A DNA stretch of 64,000 bases, from positions 143,185-207,184 of the forward strand of contig NZ_KB889563.1 in assembly GCF_000372745.1 (NCBI RefSeq). Reading direction: 5' to 3'. Shown here piece by piece: positions 24,832 through 32,832 of the stretch (within the stretch, counting starts at the first letter, position 1; the number at the start of each line of letters is the position of its first letter). The notes under the pieces were generated by a model, which saw only the letters and a list, made by a program, of their open reading frames with translations, had not been told where the DNA came from and ran no database searches. Source of the DNA: Embleya scabrispora DSM 41855. Its GTDB lineage: Bacteria > Actinomycetota > Actinomycetes > Streptomycetales > Streptomycetaceae. Position numbers and translations under genes: made by a program.

Positions 24832-26226
24832 TCACGCGGGCTTTCGGTCTGCGCCGAGGTCGAGCAGGAAACGCTTTACCTCCGTGGCGTGTATCGACGA
24901 CCCGCCGGGAAGGTGCCGCAGGGCGGTCGGGTCGTCGCACAGCAGGATCGGGCCGTCGTCCGGGTCGGCGGGCAGCCGTCCGTGGGTGCCGCGCACGGGC
25001 GAGGGGTCGAGCGGGACGACCGACATGCGATAGCGCAGCCCGAGCTTCTTGCGGGCGAGCGCGATGCCCGCCTTCACCTTGACCGCGCGGTCGCTCGGGT
25101 CCCAGAACAGTTCCGCCGGGTCGTAACCGGGTTTGCGGTGGATCTCGACCTGACGGGCGAAGTCGGGGGCGCGCGCGTCGTCGAGCCAGTAGTAGTAGGT
25201 GAACCATGCCTCCGGGTCGGCGATCGCGACGAGGTCGCCCGCGCGCTCGTGGTCGAGCCCGTGGTCGTGTCGGCCGTCCTCGTCCAGCACCTCGGCCACG
25301 CCCGGCAGCTTGGCGAGCAGAGCGGACACGTGCGCACGGTCGGCGGGATCGGGCACGTACACGTGGGCGATCTGGTGGTCGGCCACGGCGAACGCGCGGG
25401 AGGTCCACGGATCCAGAAATTCCATGCCGGCCTGGGTGTGCACCCGCAACAGGCCCTCGGCGCGCAGCATACGATTGATGTCGACCGGCCGGCTCGCACC
25501 GGTGATGCCGTACTCGCTGAGCACGACGACGGTATACGCGTGGGCACGGGCGTACCGAAGCAGCGGCCCCATCGCCGCGTCCACGGCACGCGCGGCGTCG
25601 CGCGCCCGGGGAGAATCGGGACCGTAGCGCTGGAGGTCGTAGTCCAGATGCGGGAGGTAGGCGAGGGTGAGGTCGGGCCCGTGCCGGGTCAGGACATGCC
25701 TGGTGGCGTCGACGATCCATTGGGACGAGCGGATCGAGGCGGTCGGCCCCCAGTAGTCGAAGAGTGGGAACGTACCGAGGGCTGCGGTGAGTTCGTCGTG
25801 CAGTTCCGGGGGATCGGTGTAGCAGTCGGGCTCCTTGCGGCCGTCGGAGTAGTAGATCGGACGGGGCGTCAGCGTCCAGTCGACGTCGGCGCCCATGGCA
25901 TACCACCAGCCCATGTTGGCCACCGTGTAGCCGGGTCGCTCCCGTCGGGCGGCTTCCCAGATCTTCTCGCCGTGCACCAGGCGGTTGTGCTGGCGCCACA
26001 GGAACACCTCACCCAGATCACGGAAGTACCAGCCGTTGCCGACGATTCCGTGTTCACGCGGGAGGGACCCGGTGAGGAAGGTGGATTGCACGGAGCACGT
26101 GACGGCCGGGAGCACCGTGTCCAGGCGGGCCTGGAATCCGACATCGGCGACGGCGCGCAGGTTGGGCATGTCGGCGATCAGGCGGGGGGTGAGTCCGACG
26201 ACGTCGAGCACGAGCAGGCGGGGCAT
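24832..26226 (-). CDS. Alkaline phosphatase-superfamily enzyme (EboF-like)
   Basis: This 464-residue protein has the type I phosphodiesterase/nucleotide pyrophosphatase fold. Metal and nucleophile segments are visible: VLDVVGL near residue 8, a candidate nucleophile Thr43 in LPAVTCSVQST, YLPHLDYDLQRYG, VVLSEYGI and VADHQIAHVY. No signal peptide is present, so it acts inside the cell. Its ATG overlaps the EboE stop as TGATG, so it is the last cistron of the cluster. In ebo clusters the sixth protein is a phosphatase-superfamily member; its substrate is unknown, and removal of a phosphate or nucleotide from a cyclised sugar or prenyl intermediate is one possibility. Confidence 0.85.
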   Translation of the reverse strand: MPRLLVLDVVGLTPRLIADMPNLRAVADVGFQARLDTVLPAVTCSVQSTFLTGSLPREHGIVGNGWYFRDLGEVFLWRQHNRLVHGEKIWEAARRERPGYTVANMGWWYAMGADVDWTLTPRPIYYSDGRKEPDCYTDPPELHDELTAALGTFPLFDYWGPTASIRSSQWIVDATRHVLTRHGPDLTLAYLPHLDYDLQRYGPDSPRARDAARAVDAAMGPLLRYARAHAYTVVVLSEYGITGASRPVDINRMLRAEGLLRVHTQAGMEFLDPWTSRAFAVADHQIAHVYVPDPADRAHVSALLAKLPGVAEVLDEDGRHDHGLDHERAGDLVAIADPEAWFTYYYWLDDARAPDFARQVEIHRKPGYDPAELFWDPSDRAVKVKAGIALARKKLGLRYRMSVVPLDPSPVRGTHGRLPADPDDGPILLCDDPTALRHLPGGSSIHATEVKRFLLDLGADRKPA

Positions 26227-27410
26227 CAGATTCCTTTCCGCTCGGCCGACTTCAGGCCCAGGTCGAGCAAGCCGGTGCGGAGCCGGTCCAGTTCGGCGGC
26301 GATACCGGCGACCAGGGTGTCCCGTGTGGGCGGCCCGTCACGGTCGAGCACGGGCCACGTGTACGTCTCGACTTCGACGTGATCGGTGCGCGCGACGGGG
26401 CCGCCGAACAGGGCCTCGATCGCCCGGTCGAGCACGTCGTGGGTGGCGGTGAGCGGGGCGGGCGGCACGCCGTGCAGGGGCAGGTGGTAGTGGACGCGCC
26501 ACGGCCGTAGGCCGGGCAGGCCGCCGGCGAGGGCGTCCGGCAGGTCGTCGACGGCGAGCGGCGTCTTCTGCGTGGTGGCCCTCTCCTCACGGGTCTGGTG
26601 AAGGAAGCGCGGTTCGGCGTAGGCGCGCAGGGCTTTTGCGGTGGCCTGCGTGTGTGGGTCCTCGGCGTGCAGGGCGCACGCCGCCTGCGCCTTGACCACG
26701 GGGATCGCGGCGGCGGCCAATGTGTCGAGCGCGGCGGCGGGATCCTCGAATCCGACGGCGAGGTGGCAGGTGTCGAAGCAGACGCCGATCCGGTGGGGAT
26801 CGGTACCGCGCAGTGCCGCCGCCGCCTGGTCGGTGGTCTCCAGGACACAGCCGGGTTCGGGTTCGAGGCCGACCCGGATTCGACGCCCGTAATCGGCTTC
26901 GATCCGTTCGAGGCCCGCGGCCAGGTCGTCGAGTGCGCGGCGTGCGGCGTCCGCGCGCTCGACCGGCCAGGGCTCGCGCCACGCGAGCGGGAGCGTGGAA
27001 ACGCTTCCGCGCGCGGCGTCGTCGGGAAGCAGCCGGGCGAGGAGTCGGGAACAGTCGAGCGTGTACTCCAGACGCGCGGGATCGGCCCAATCGGGGCTGT
27101 ACACCGCCTTCTTGACGACCTCGTGTTGAAACCCCGTGTACGGGAACGCGTTGAGGGTGACCACTTCGAGGCCGCGTTCCGCGAGTGCGCGGCGGAGCCG
27201 GTCGACGGACATGGGGTCCTCGACCAGGGAGGTCGCGACGGGACGGGCGAGCCACAGGCCGACACCCAGCGTGGCGACGTCGAGGCGTTCGCGGATCGGC
27301 TCGCAATAGACGGCGAGTTGGTGGAGAACACCGGCGAGGTCTTCGGCGGCATGGACGTTGGTGCAGTAGGCGGCGTGGACGAGGGTGCCGTCCGGGTGTC
27401 GGAACCTCAT
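26226..27410 (-). CDS. eboE: EboE-like TIM-barrel protein
   Basis: This 394-residue protein begins with HAAYCTNVHAAEDLAGVL, the characteristic EboE opening, and continues with a xylose-isomerase-like barrel (VVTLNAFPYTGFQHEVVKKA, VGLEPEPGCVLETT, VCFDTCHLAVGFEDP). The glutamate, aspartate and histidine residues at these strand ends should bind a divalent metal. EboE proteins are annotated as metabolite-traffic proteins, but no reaction has been shown. It overlaps the TatD-type gene by 4 bp (ATGA) and shares one base with the phosphatase start, so the cluster is tightly coupled. Confidence 0.85.
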   Translation of the reverse strand: MRFRHPDGTLVHAAYCTNVHAAEDLAGVLHQLAVYCEPIRERLDVATLGVGLWLARPVATSLVEDPMSVDRLRRALAERGLEVVTLNAFPYTGFQHEVVKKAVYSPDWADPARLEYTLDCSRLLARLLPDDAARGSVSTLPLAWREPWPVERADAARRALDDLAAGLERIEADYGRRIRVGLEPEPGCVLETTDQAAAALRGTDPHRIGVCFDTCHLAVGFEDPAAALDTLAAAAIPVVKAQAACALHAEDPHTQATAKALRAYAEPRFLHQTREERATTQKTPLAVDDLPDALAGGLPGLRPWRVHYHLPLHGVPPAPLTATHDVLDRAIEALFGGPVARTDHVEVETYTWPVLDRDGPPTRDTLVAGIAAELDRLRTGLLDLGLKSAERKGI

Positions 27411-28342
27411 GCGCGAGCCCCGCGCAGGATGGAGTTGCCCTCGAAGGTGGCATTCGGGCCGGGCGAGCGCGTCGGGTCCCTCCGCGCGGGCGTCGGGTCC
27501 TTCGGGGACGTCGGATCGGTCGGAACCGCTGCGAAATCACGTGACTCGGAGGGCAGTTCGAGACGGCCGCTCTGGGCGTAGAACGCGACGGGGTTGCGCC
27601 ACAGGACGAGGTCGACGTCGTCCTCGCGCCAACCCGCGGCGAGCATGGCCCGGCCGGTGTGCAGGGTGGACAGCGGGTCGCTGTGTCCCCAGTCCGCCGC
27701 CGAGTTGACCACCACGCGTTGCGGACCGAGGTCGAGCAGGACGTCCACGGTGCGTTCGGGGGTCATCTTGGTGTCGGGGTAGACGGAGAAACCCATCCAG
27801 CAACCGGTATCGGCGACCAGCTCGACGGTGGTCTCGTTGAGGTGGTCGACCAGGACGCGGCCCGGGTCGATGCCGCTGTCGCGGACGAGGTCGAGGGTGC
27901 GGCGGACACCGGCGGCCTTGTCCCGGTGCGGGGTGTGCACGAGGGCGGGCAGGTCGAACTCGACGGCGAGGGCCAGTTGGTGCCTGAACGCGAGTTCCTC
28001 GGCGTCGGTCATCGAATCGAAGCCGATCTCACCGACGGCGACGACGCGGTCCTTGGCGAGGTAGCCCGGCAGCACGTCGAGTACGGGTGTGCAGCGCGGG
28101 TCGTTGGCCTCCTTCGGGTTGAGCGCGATCGTGCAGTGGTGCTCGATGCCGTACTGGCCGGCCCGGAAGCGCTCCCACCCCAGGAGCGCGTCGAAGTAGT
28201 CCGTGAACGTCGAGACGGCGGTCCGCGGTTGGCCGAGCCAGAACGCCGGTTCCACGAGCGCCAGTACGCCCGCGTCGCGCAGGGCGCGGTAGTCGTCCGT
28301 GGTCCGGGAGGTCATGTGGATGTGCGGGTCGAAGATGCGCAT
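27407..28342 (-). CDS. eboB: TatD-family metal-dependent hydrolase (EboB-like)
   Basis: This 311-residue amidohydrolase-type barrel opens with the metal motif FDPHIHMTSRT. It also has VGEIGFDSMTDAEELAF, LVHTPHRDKAAG and LVDHLNETT, supplying the expected histidine and glutamate ligands. The family includes TatD nucleases, but the version linked with EboA and EboE is treated as EboB and has unknown substrate. The last 40 residues (PTDPTSPKDPTPARRDPTRS) are disordered and unusual. The ATG lies 4 bp after the EboA stop, and the end overlaps the EboE start by 4 bp. Confidence 0.85.
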   Translation of the reverse strand: MRIFDPHIHMTSRTTDDYRALRDAGVLALVEPAFWLGQPRTAVSTFTDYFDALLGWERFRAGQYGIEHHCTIALNPKEANDPRCTPVLDVLPGYLAKDRVVAVGEIGFDSMTDAEELAFRHQLALAVEFDLPALVHTPHRDKAAGVRRTLDLVRDSGIDPGRVLVDHLNETTVELVADTGCWMGFSVYPDTKMTPERTVDVLLDLGPQRVVVNSAADWGHSDPLSTLHTGRAMLAAGWREDDVDLVLWRNPVAFYAQSGRLELPSESRDFAAVPTDPTSPKDPTPARRDPTRSPGPNATFEGNSILRGARA

Positions 28343-28346
28343 CGGA

Positions 28347-29156
28347 TCAGTACTCCTCGGGCGTCGGCGTGAAGCGGGAGGTGATCGGGGCGATGTCGGC
28401 GGGGACCGGTCGGCCGGCCGCCGCTCGCTCGCGGGCGAAGCCGGCCAGCATGCGCGCGAGTTCGGCGTCCGCGCGGTCGTCGAGGCCGGTGACGGTCGGG
28501 CCCAGCGGCAGCCCGAGGAAGACGCACTTGAGGACGCCGTGGCGCCACGCCTCGGGCGCGAGCGCCCGGTACCCGCACGGGCCCATCGCGGCGGCGACGA
28601 GCCGGTGGTCGTTGGTGCGCAGCGCGTCCTCGACGAGGAGGCGGCGGCACAGGCACGCGTGCGGGTCGGGGAGGGTACCGGCGTTCGGCTCGGGTGGGTG
28701 CGGCGTACACGGCAGGTAGGGCAGAGCGCGGAGTATCGCCCGTCGCTCCCGGGCGTCGCCTCCCTCGTACAGGGCGCGCACGAGCGCCGGCAGGTCCCCT
28801 CGTGTCGGGTGGGTGCGGCCGTTGTGCACGTGCGGATCGCATTCGCGTACGGCCGCCGCTGACACGGCGTGCAGAAGCAGCACCCGCGCGGCGTCGTCAC
28901 AGGTCCAGCCCGGGAGTTCGGCGAGCGGTGCCCGGCCGCAGAGCCGCCCGGCGGACGCGAACGCGGTGGCCAGTCGGGCGGGTTCCGCCGCCGCCTCGAC
29001 GGGCCAGTCGCGCCGACCGGCCCCGACCGCGCGGGCGAAGGCGACACGCAACTCGGCGAGGTCGGGATCGGGTGGCCCGCCCGCGGGGACCCCGTGCTCG
29101 GGCGGGGACATCGATATCGCCGCCGCTTCCGCTTCGACAGTTCGACGGTCAGACAC
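28347..29156 (-). CDS. eboA: EboA-domain protein
   Basis: This 269-residue protein is mostly helical, with the EboA hallmarks LVRALYEGGDARERRAILRA, LLVEDALRTNDHRLVAAAMG and AWRHGVLKCVFLGLPLGP. Its biochemical role is unknown; it defines the ebo gene set. Several cysteines (CTPHPPEP preceded by LPYLPC, HACLCRR) could bind metal, but this is speculation. The GTG at 29156 gives an 8-bp overlap with the preceding epimerase stop (GTGTCTGA) and is preferred to a start 22 codons farther upstream. It sits between the epimerase and TatD genes in one coupled string. Confidence 0.85.
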   Translation of the reverse strand: MSDRRTVEAEAAAISMSPPEHGVPAGGPPDPDLAELRVAFARAVGAGRRDWPVEAAAEPARLATAFASAGRLCGRAPLAELPGWTCDDAARVLLLHAVSAAAVRECDPHVHNGRTHPTRGDLPALVRALYEGGDARERRAILRALPYLPCTPHPPEPNAGTLPDPHACLCRRLLVEDALRTNDHRLVAAAMGPCGYRALAPEAWRHGVLKCVFLGLPLGPTVTGLDDRADAELARMLAGFARERAAAGRPVPADIAPITSRFTPTPEEY

Positions 29157-29991
29157 CCTCGGCCTCCTTCTCGGCAGCACGCAGGAAGTCGATCGACCGC
29201 CGGGCGGTCTCGGTGGCCGCATGGCTGTGGCGTGGGAGTTCGACGCCGACGAGCCCGTCGTAGCCGACTTCGGTCAACGCCGACACGACCGGGGGGAAGT
29301 CGATCTCACCCCGGCCGAATTCCAGGTGCTCATGGACGCCACGTCGCATGTCCTCGATCTGGACGTTGACCAGGCGCGACCCGACGCGCCGCACGCAGTC
29401 CGGCACGGGCAGCGGTTCCAGACAGCGGCAATGCCCGATGTCGAGGGTCGGGCCCAGGTTTTCGGGCCGGCCGAGGCGCCGCCACAGTTCGTCGTAGCGG
29501 TCGAGCGTGTCGACGAACATTCCGGGTTCGGGCTCGAAACCGAGTGTGACACCTCGGATCTCCGCTTCGGCCAGAACGCGCGCGCAGCCGGATACGAGAC
29601 GATGCCAGCAGACCGCGGGGTCGGTGTCGTCGGGGGCGGTGCCGCTCCAGAACGACACGACGGATGCCCCGAGTTCGGCCGCGATCCGGACGGCGCGTGC
29701 CAACAGGTCCACCCGGCGTTCGGCGTCGTCGGCGCACAGCAGGGTCGGTCGATGCTTGCGCCGGGGGTCGAGAAGGTAGCGGGCGCCGGTCTCGATGACG
29801 ACGGCGAGCCCGAGTCGGTCGAGCCGTGCGGCCACATCCGCGACGCGTGTGGACAGGTCGTCGGCGTACGGATCGAGGTGGTGGTGGTCGAGCGTCAGCG
29901 CGACACCGTCGTAGCCGAGATCGGCCAGGATCGAGAGCACGTCGCCGATCCGGTGATCGGCGAAGCCGTTGGTGCCGTAGGCGAGCCTCAC
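29149..29991 (-). CDS. Sugar phosphate isomerase/epimerase in the ebo-like cluster
   Basis: This 280-residue barrel opens with RLAYGTNGFADHRIGDVLSI and carries the metal-site segments GFEPEPGMFVDT, PTLDIGHCRC, VNVQIEDM and VGVELPRHS. GGAGG at 30002-30006 places the start at GTG 29991; upstream the frame reads only through a 9-bp tandem repeat giving Arg-Thr-Ser/Pro repeats. A second xylose-isomerase-like barrel in addition to EboE suggests the pathway handles a ketose or inosose. The gene is separated from the UbiA gene by 195 bp and overlaps EboA by 8 bp. Confidence 0.87.
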   Translation of the reverse strand: MRLAYGTNGFADHRIGDVLSILADLGYDGVALTLDHHHLDPYADDLSTRVADVAARLDRLGLAVVIETGARYLLDPRRKHRPTLLCADDAERRVDLLARAVRIAAELGASVVSFWSGTAPDDTDPAVCWHRLVSGCARVLAEAEIRGVTLGFEPEPGMFVDTLDRYDELWRRLGRPENLGPTLDIGHCRCLEPLPVPDCVRRVGSRLVNVQIEDMRRGVHEHLEFGRGEIDFPPVVSALTEVGYDGLVGVELPRHSHAATETARRSIDFLRAAEKEAEGV

Positions 29992-30007
29992 GAAAACGTC
30001 ACCTCCA

Positions 30008-30115
30008 GTGCGAGAAGCGCGAGAAGTCCGACAAGTGCGTGAAGTGCGTGAAGTGCGGGGAGTACGAGGAGTACGAGGAGTGCGCGAAGTGCGCGAAGTG
30101 CGCGAAGTGCGCGTC
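30008..30115. repeat. Tandem 9-bp repeat, about 12 units
   Basis: Units follow GTGCGNGAA with variants GTACGAGGA and GTCCGACAA, the last ones being exact copies of GTGCGCGAA. The array ends just before the ribosome site of the minus-strand epimerase. It lies between that gene and the UbiA stop, so it is probably in an intercistronic transcript segment. On the minus strand it could form purine-poor, structured RNA that sets translation of the next gene. Confidence 0.75.
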
Positions 30116-30186
30116 CTACGCGGCTTCAAGGGCTGGGATGCCCGAGCGGCGCGCGACCGGAAAGCGCGGGCGCGTCGAGCACGGCC

Positions 30187-31224
30187 TCACGTCGGCGACA
30201 CGACCTTCGCGAGCGCTCGGGCGCCCGGCCACGCGGCGGACAGGAGGAGCGCGGCACGTGGTCGGCCGAGCCGGGACAGCACCGCGGCCTGGAGGGGCAA
30301 CAGGGCGAGCACACCGCCGCCGACGGCGGCGCGGACCGTGCCCGCCCGAGGATCGGCGATCGCCCGGACCAACGGCCGGCCGTAGGCGGCCAGGTAGCTC
30401 ACGAGCCCCGCACCGGACAGCGACTCCCCCACCCGGTCCCATCCCGCACCTCCGCGGATGCCCCGGCGGCCCCGGGCGCTCCGTCCCGCCGGCCGCCCGC
30501 GTCCGGCAACCCCCGCCGCGACCGTGGTTGCCACGGCCGTTGCCAGGGCCGCCACCGGCGGGCCCGCGGTCGTGCCGTGTTCCTCGTGGCGGCTGAGCGC
30601 GGTCACGCCGTACGTGTGCAGAGCCACGACACCCGCGCACCCGGCGGCACCCGTGAGTCCGCCCGCTCGTCCGGGTCGTGCGCCGACCATGACGTCCAGG
30701 CCGCGGGCGAGTGCCATGCCCGCCGGTGCGGCCGGTGTGCCCTTCAGGATCAGGTCGTAGGTCCACACCGCCCCGGCGAGGCCGAGGACTGCCGGGAGCC
30801 GCCGGCGACCGCCCGCCCAGGCGCCGATGGTCACCCCGGCGGCCGTCAGACCCACAGCCGTGGCCAGCGCCTCGCCGGGCCTGATCCGACCTGAGGGGAT
30901 CGGCCGCTCGGGCCGTTCCTTGGCGTCGAGATCCCGATCGGCGTAGTCGTTCAGCGCCATGCCGGCCCAGTACAGGCACACGGATGCCACCGGCAGCGCC
31001 GGCTCCCGACCTCGGAGCAGCCCTCCCGACGCGGCCGCGCCCACCAGGACGTCGCCCGGGACGCTCAGCGCGGCCGGGACCCGAACCAGTTCCGCGAACG
31101 CCCGCCACCGCCTTTGTCCCGCGCCCGGGTTCGGATTCGGGTTCGGATTCGGGTTCGGGTTCGGCTCCGGCGTATCGGCGCCCGAGGCGTTCGTACACTC
31201 GAAGGGGTCGCCCTCATTCCTCAC
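30187..31224 (-). CDS. eboC: UbiA-family prenyltransferase (EboC-like)
   Basis: This 345-residue integral membrane protein carries the first aspartate motif NDYADRDLD and the second-site YDLILKGTPAAP, both needed to bind prenyl diphosphate through magnesium. About seven to eight helices follow a soluble N-terminus containing the dipeptide repeat PNPNPNPNPNPNP. UbiA enzymes attach a prenyl chain to an acceptor; here the acceptor is unknown, and a cyclitol or sugar derivative made by neighbours is a reasonable guess. The GTG at 31224 overlaps the upstream inositol phosphate synthase stop by 11 bp. It corresponds to EboC of ebo clusters. Confidence 0.88.
   Translation of the reverse strand: MRNEGDPFECTNASGADTPEPNPNPNPNPNPNPGAGQRRWRAFAELVRVPAALSVPGDVLVGAAASGGLLRGREPALPVASVCLYWAGMALNDYADRDLDAKERPERPIPSGRIRPGEALATAVGLTAAGVTIGAWAGGRRRLPAVLGLAGAVWTYDLILKGTPAAPAGMALARGLDVMVGARPGRAGGLTGAAGCAGVVALHTYGVTALSRHEEHGTTAGPPVAALATAVATTVAAGVAGRGRPAGRSARGRRGIRGGAGWDRVGESLSGAGLVSYLAAYGRPLVRAIADPRAGTVRAAVGGGVLALLPLQAAVLSRLGRPRAALLLSAAWPGARALAKVVSPT
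31126..31166. repeat. 6-bp microsatellite coding for Asn-Pro repeats
   Basis: Six or seven units alternating GGTTCG and GATTCG lie inside the 5-prime end of the UbiA gene and encode the N-terminal Asn-Pro run. Length changes by whole units would keep frame but vary the tail length. Confidence 0.8.
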
Positions 31225-32396
31225 CCACGACCTCCTGACGTGCCGTCAGACGTTCTTGCGCCCAGGACACGAGGGCGTCGTATTGTGCCGAGAGGGCGTG
31301 GACGTCCGTCCCCACCGGGTCCTTGAAGTAGAAGGCGAGTTCGCGCAACGGCCCCGCGCAGCCCGCGTCGAGGGCACGCGCCGAGAGCCGCGCGAGGTCC
31401 AGGACGAGCGGCGCGGCAAGTGCCGAGTCGCAGCCGGTCCAGGTGAATTGCAGGTTCATCCGCGTTCCGAGGAAGCCCTCGAACGTCACGTGGTCCCAGG
31501 CTGTCTTCCACTCGCCCAGTTCCGGGACGTTGTGGATGTGGACTCCCCCGCCCACCGGATGTCCGAGCAGCGAACGCAGCGCCCGATCCTTGGAGTCGAT
31601 CTTGGCGGCGGCCCGCTCGGGCCGGGACAGAGTCTCGCCGTCCCCGCCGCCGAGCAGGTTCGTCCCCGACCACGATGTGACGCGCAGGGCGCGCTGCGCG
31701 AACATCGGGGCGAGGACGGTCTTGAGAAGGGTTTCCCCCGTCTTGCCGTCGCTGCCCGCGAAGGGCACCCCGTACGAGGTGAACACCTCGGCCACACCCG
31801 GTATTCGGGCGCCCGCGGACGGGGTGAAGTCGACGAACGCGCAGCCGGCCTGGGCGGCGGCCCACGCGTAGCGCGCGCTGGGGGGCAGGACGTTCTCGCC
31901 CGCGGCGAGCGCCGCGCAGCGTCGTGCCACCGGCGTGCGCCGGGTGTGGTGCCGTGACGGGTTCGGTCGACGCGAGATTGACCACCACCACGCGGGCGAG
32001 TTCGTACCTTTCCCGAAACTCCGTCAGGTCGCCGGTCAGGGCGGCGATCTGCTCGTCCTGTGGACGCGGGTCGTCGGCGGTGACACCCGGACGCAGCCGA
32101 GCGTCCACCTCGTCGAGGCCGGCCGCGATCGAATCCGGCAGGGCGAGCGGCAGCACCCCGTCGGCGGCGAGTCGCGCGGCGCGGTCGCTCAGCGGTACAC
32201 CGAGGATGTCGTGACCGCCGAACACCAGGTCGGCGAATGCGGGCAGCGCGCACCGCTCGAACGGCTCGGTGGCCGTCACGCAGCCCAGCGGCGGGGCGTC
32301 ACCGGCACCGACTGCGAGCGCCCCGCTCATCGTGGTCACGGCCACCGACCCGCGGGCGCCCACCAACCACACGCCGGTCCGATCCGCCGACTTCAC
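31214..32396 (-). pseudogene. Inositol-3-phosphate synthase, apparently frameshifted
   Basis: The N-terminal half (from GTG 32396) reads GVWLVGARGSVAVTTMSGAL and later VVVVNLASTEP, the NAD-binding part of this enzyme. The C-terminal half reads SDGKTGETLLKTVLAPMFAQ and GTNLLGGGDGETLS, its catalytic part. They lie in frames offset by one base. The switch falls at about 31905-31950, between STEPVTAPHPAH and AALAAGENVLPP. A single extra base or two missing bases would explain it. Neither frame has an early stop, so a chimeric product is possible, as is a sequencing error or a coupled restart at GTG 31930. Intact, it would cyclise a hexose 6-phosphate to an inositol phosphate. It is translationally linked to the UbiA gene. 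Confidence 0.7.
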
Positions 32397-32832
32397 GAGC
32401 ACCACCCGAGAACGCGGCTCGCCGCGCCGCGGACGACGTCGGCCGCCCGGTGGTCCGTGGGCCGAGGCACCTTGCCGAGCGAGAAATCCCTTCGCCATCC
32501 GGCGAACAACGCGATCGATCGAGGCATCGACTCTCCCTGTCCCTTGCTGCCGTCCGAGTGCCACGCACGTGCCGTACCGAGCAACTGTCGTACCGGGCAA
32601 CCGTCGTACCGAGTTTCCGCGGTGCCGAATATCCGCGGCGCTCCCCTGCGACGCGCACCGCCGTGGCCGTGGACGCGGGCGCCGCCGGCGCCACGCGTCC
32701 CAACACACCTGATGGACCCTCCCCCGCCGCGGGGTGCCCGACGCGTACCGCCCGCTTCCACACGTGGAACTCGGCACGAACACGCCGGGATGGCCGGGAT
32801 GGCCGGATGGCCGAATGGCCGGATCTGTGGGC
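32397..32832. other. Intergenic region ahead of the ebo-like genes
   Basis: No gene is supported. The region separates the ROK gene from the inositol phosphate synthase gene on the same strand and is long enough for a promoter of its own. The only structure seen is the 16-bp direct repeat at 32563-32630. Confidence 0.4.
32563..32630. repeat. Four imperfect 16-bp direct repeats
   Basis: Read on the minus strand, the units are CGGCACCGCGGAAACT, CGGTACGACGGTTGCC, CGGTACGACAGTTGCT and CGGTACGGCACGTGCG. Regularly phased direct repeats about 170-230 bp upstream of a start could be iterons for a regulator of the ebo-like genes; this is inference. Confidence 0.6.

Noticed and set aside
30008-30115. 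Tandem array as a CRISPR
   Set aside because: Units are only 9 bp with no spacers and no cas genes in the window.
29992-30129. Arg-Thr-Ser/Pro-rich N-terminus of the epimerase
   Set aside because: It is only the translated 9-bp repeat; GGAGG and the start of homology place initiation at GTG 29991.
31221-31900. The N-terminal frame of the inositol phosphate synthase read through to 31221 as the true C-terminus
   Set aside because: That reading is arginine- and proline-rich shadow, whereas the neighbouring frame encodes the conserved catalytic half of the enzyme.
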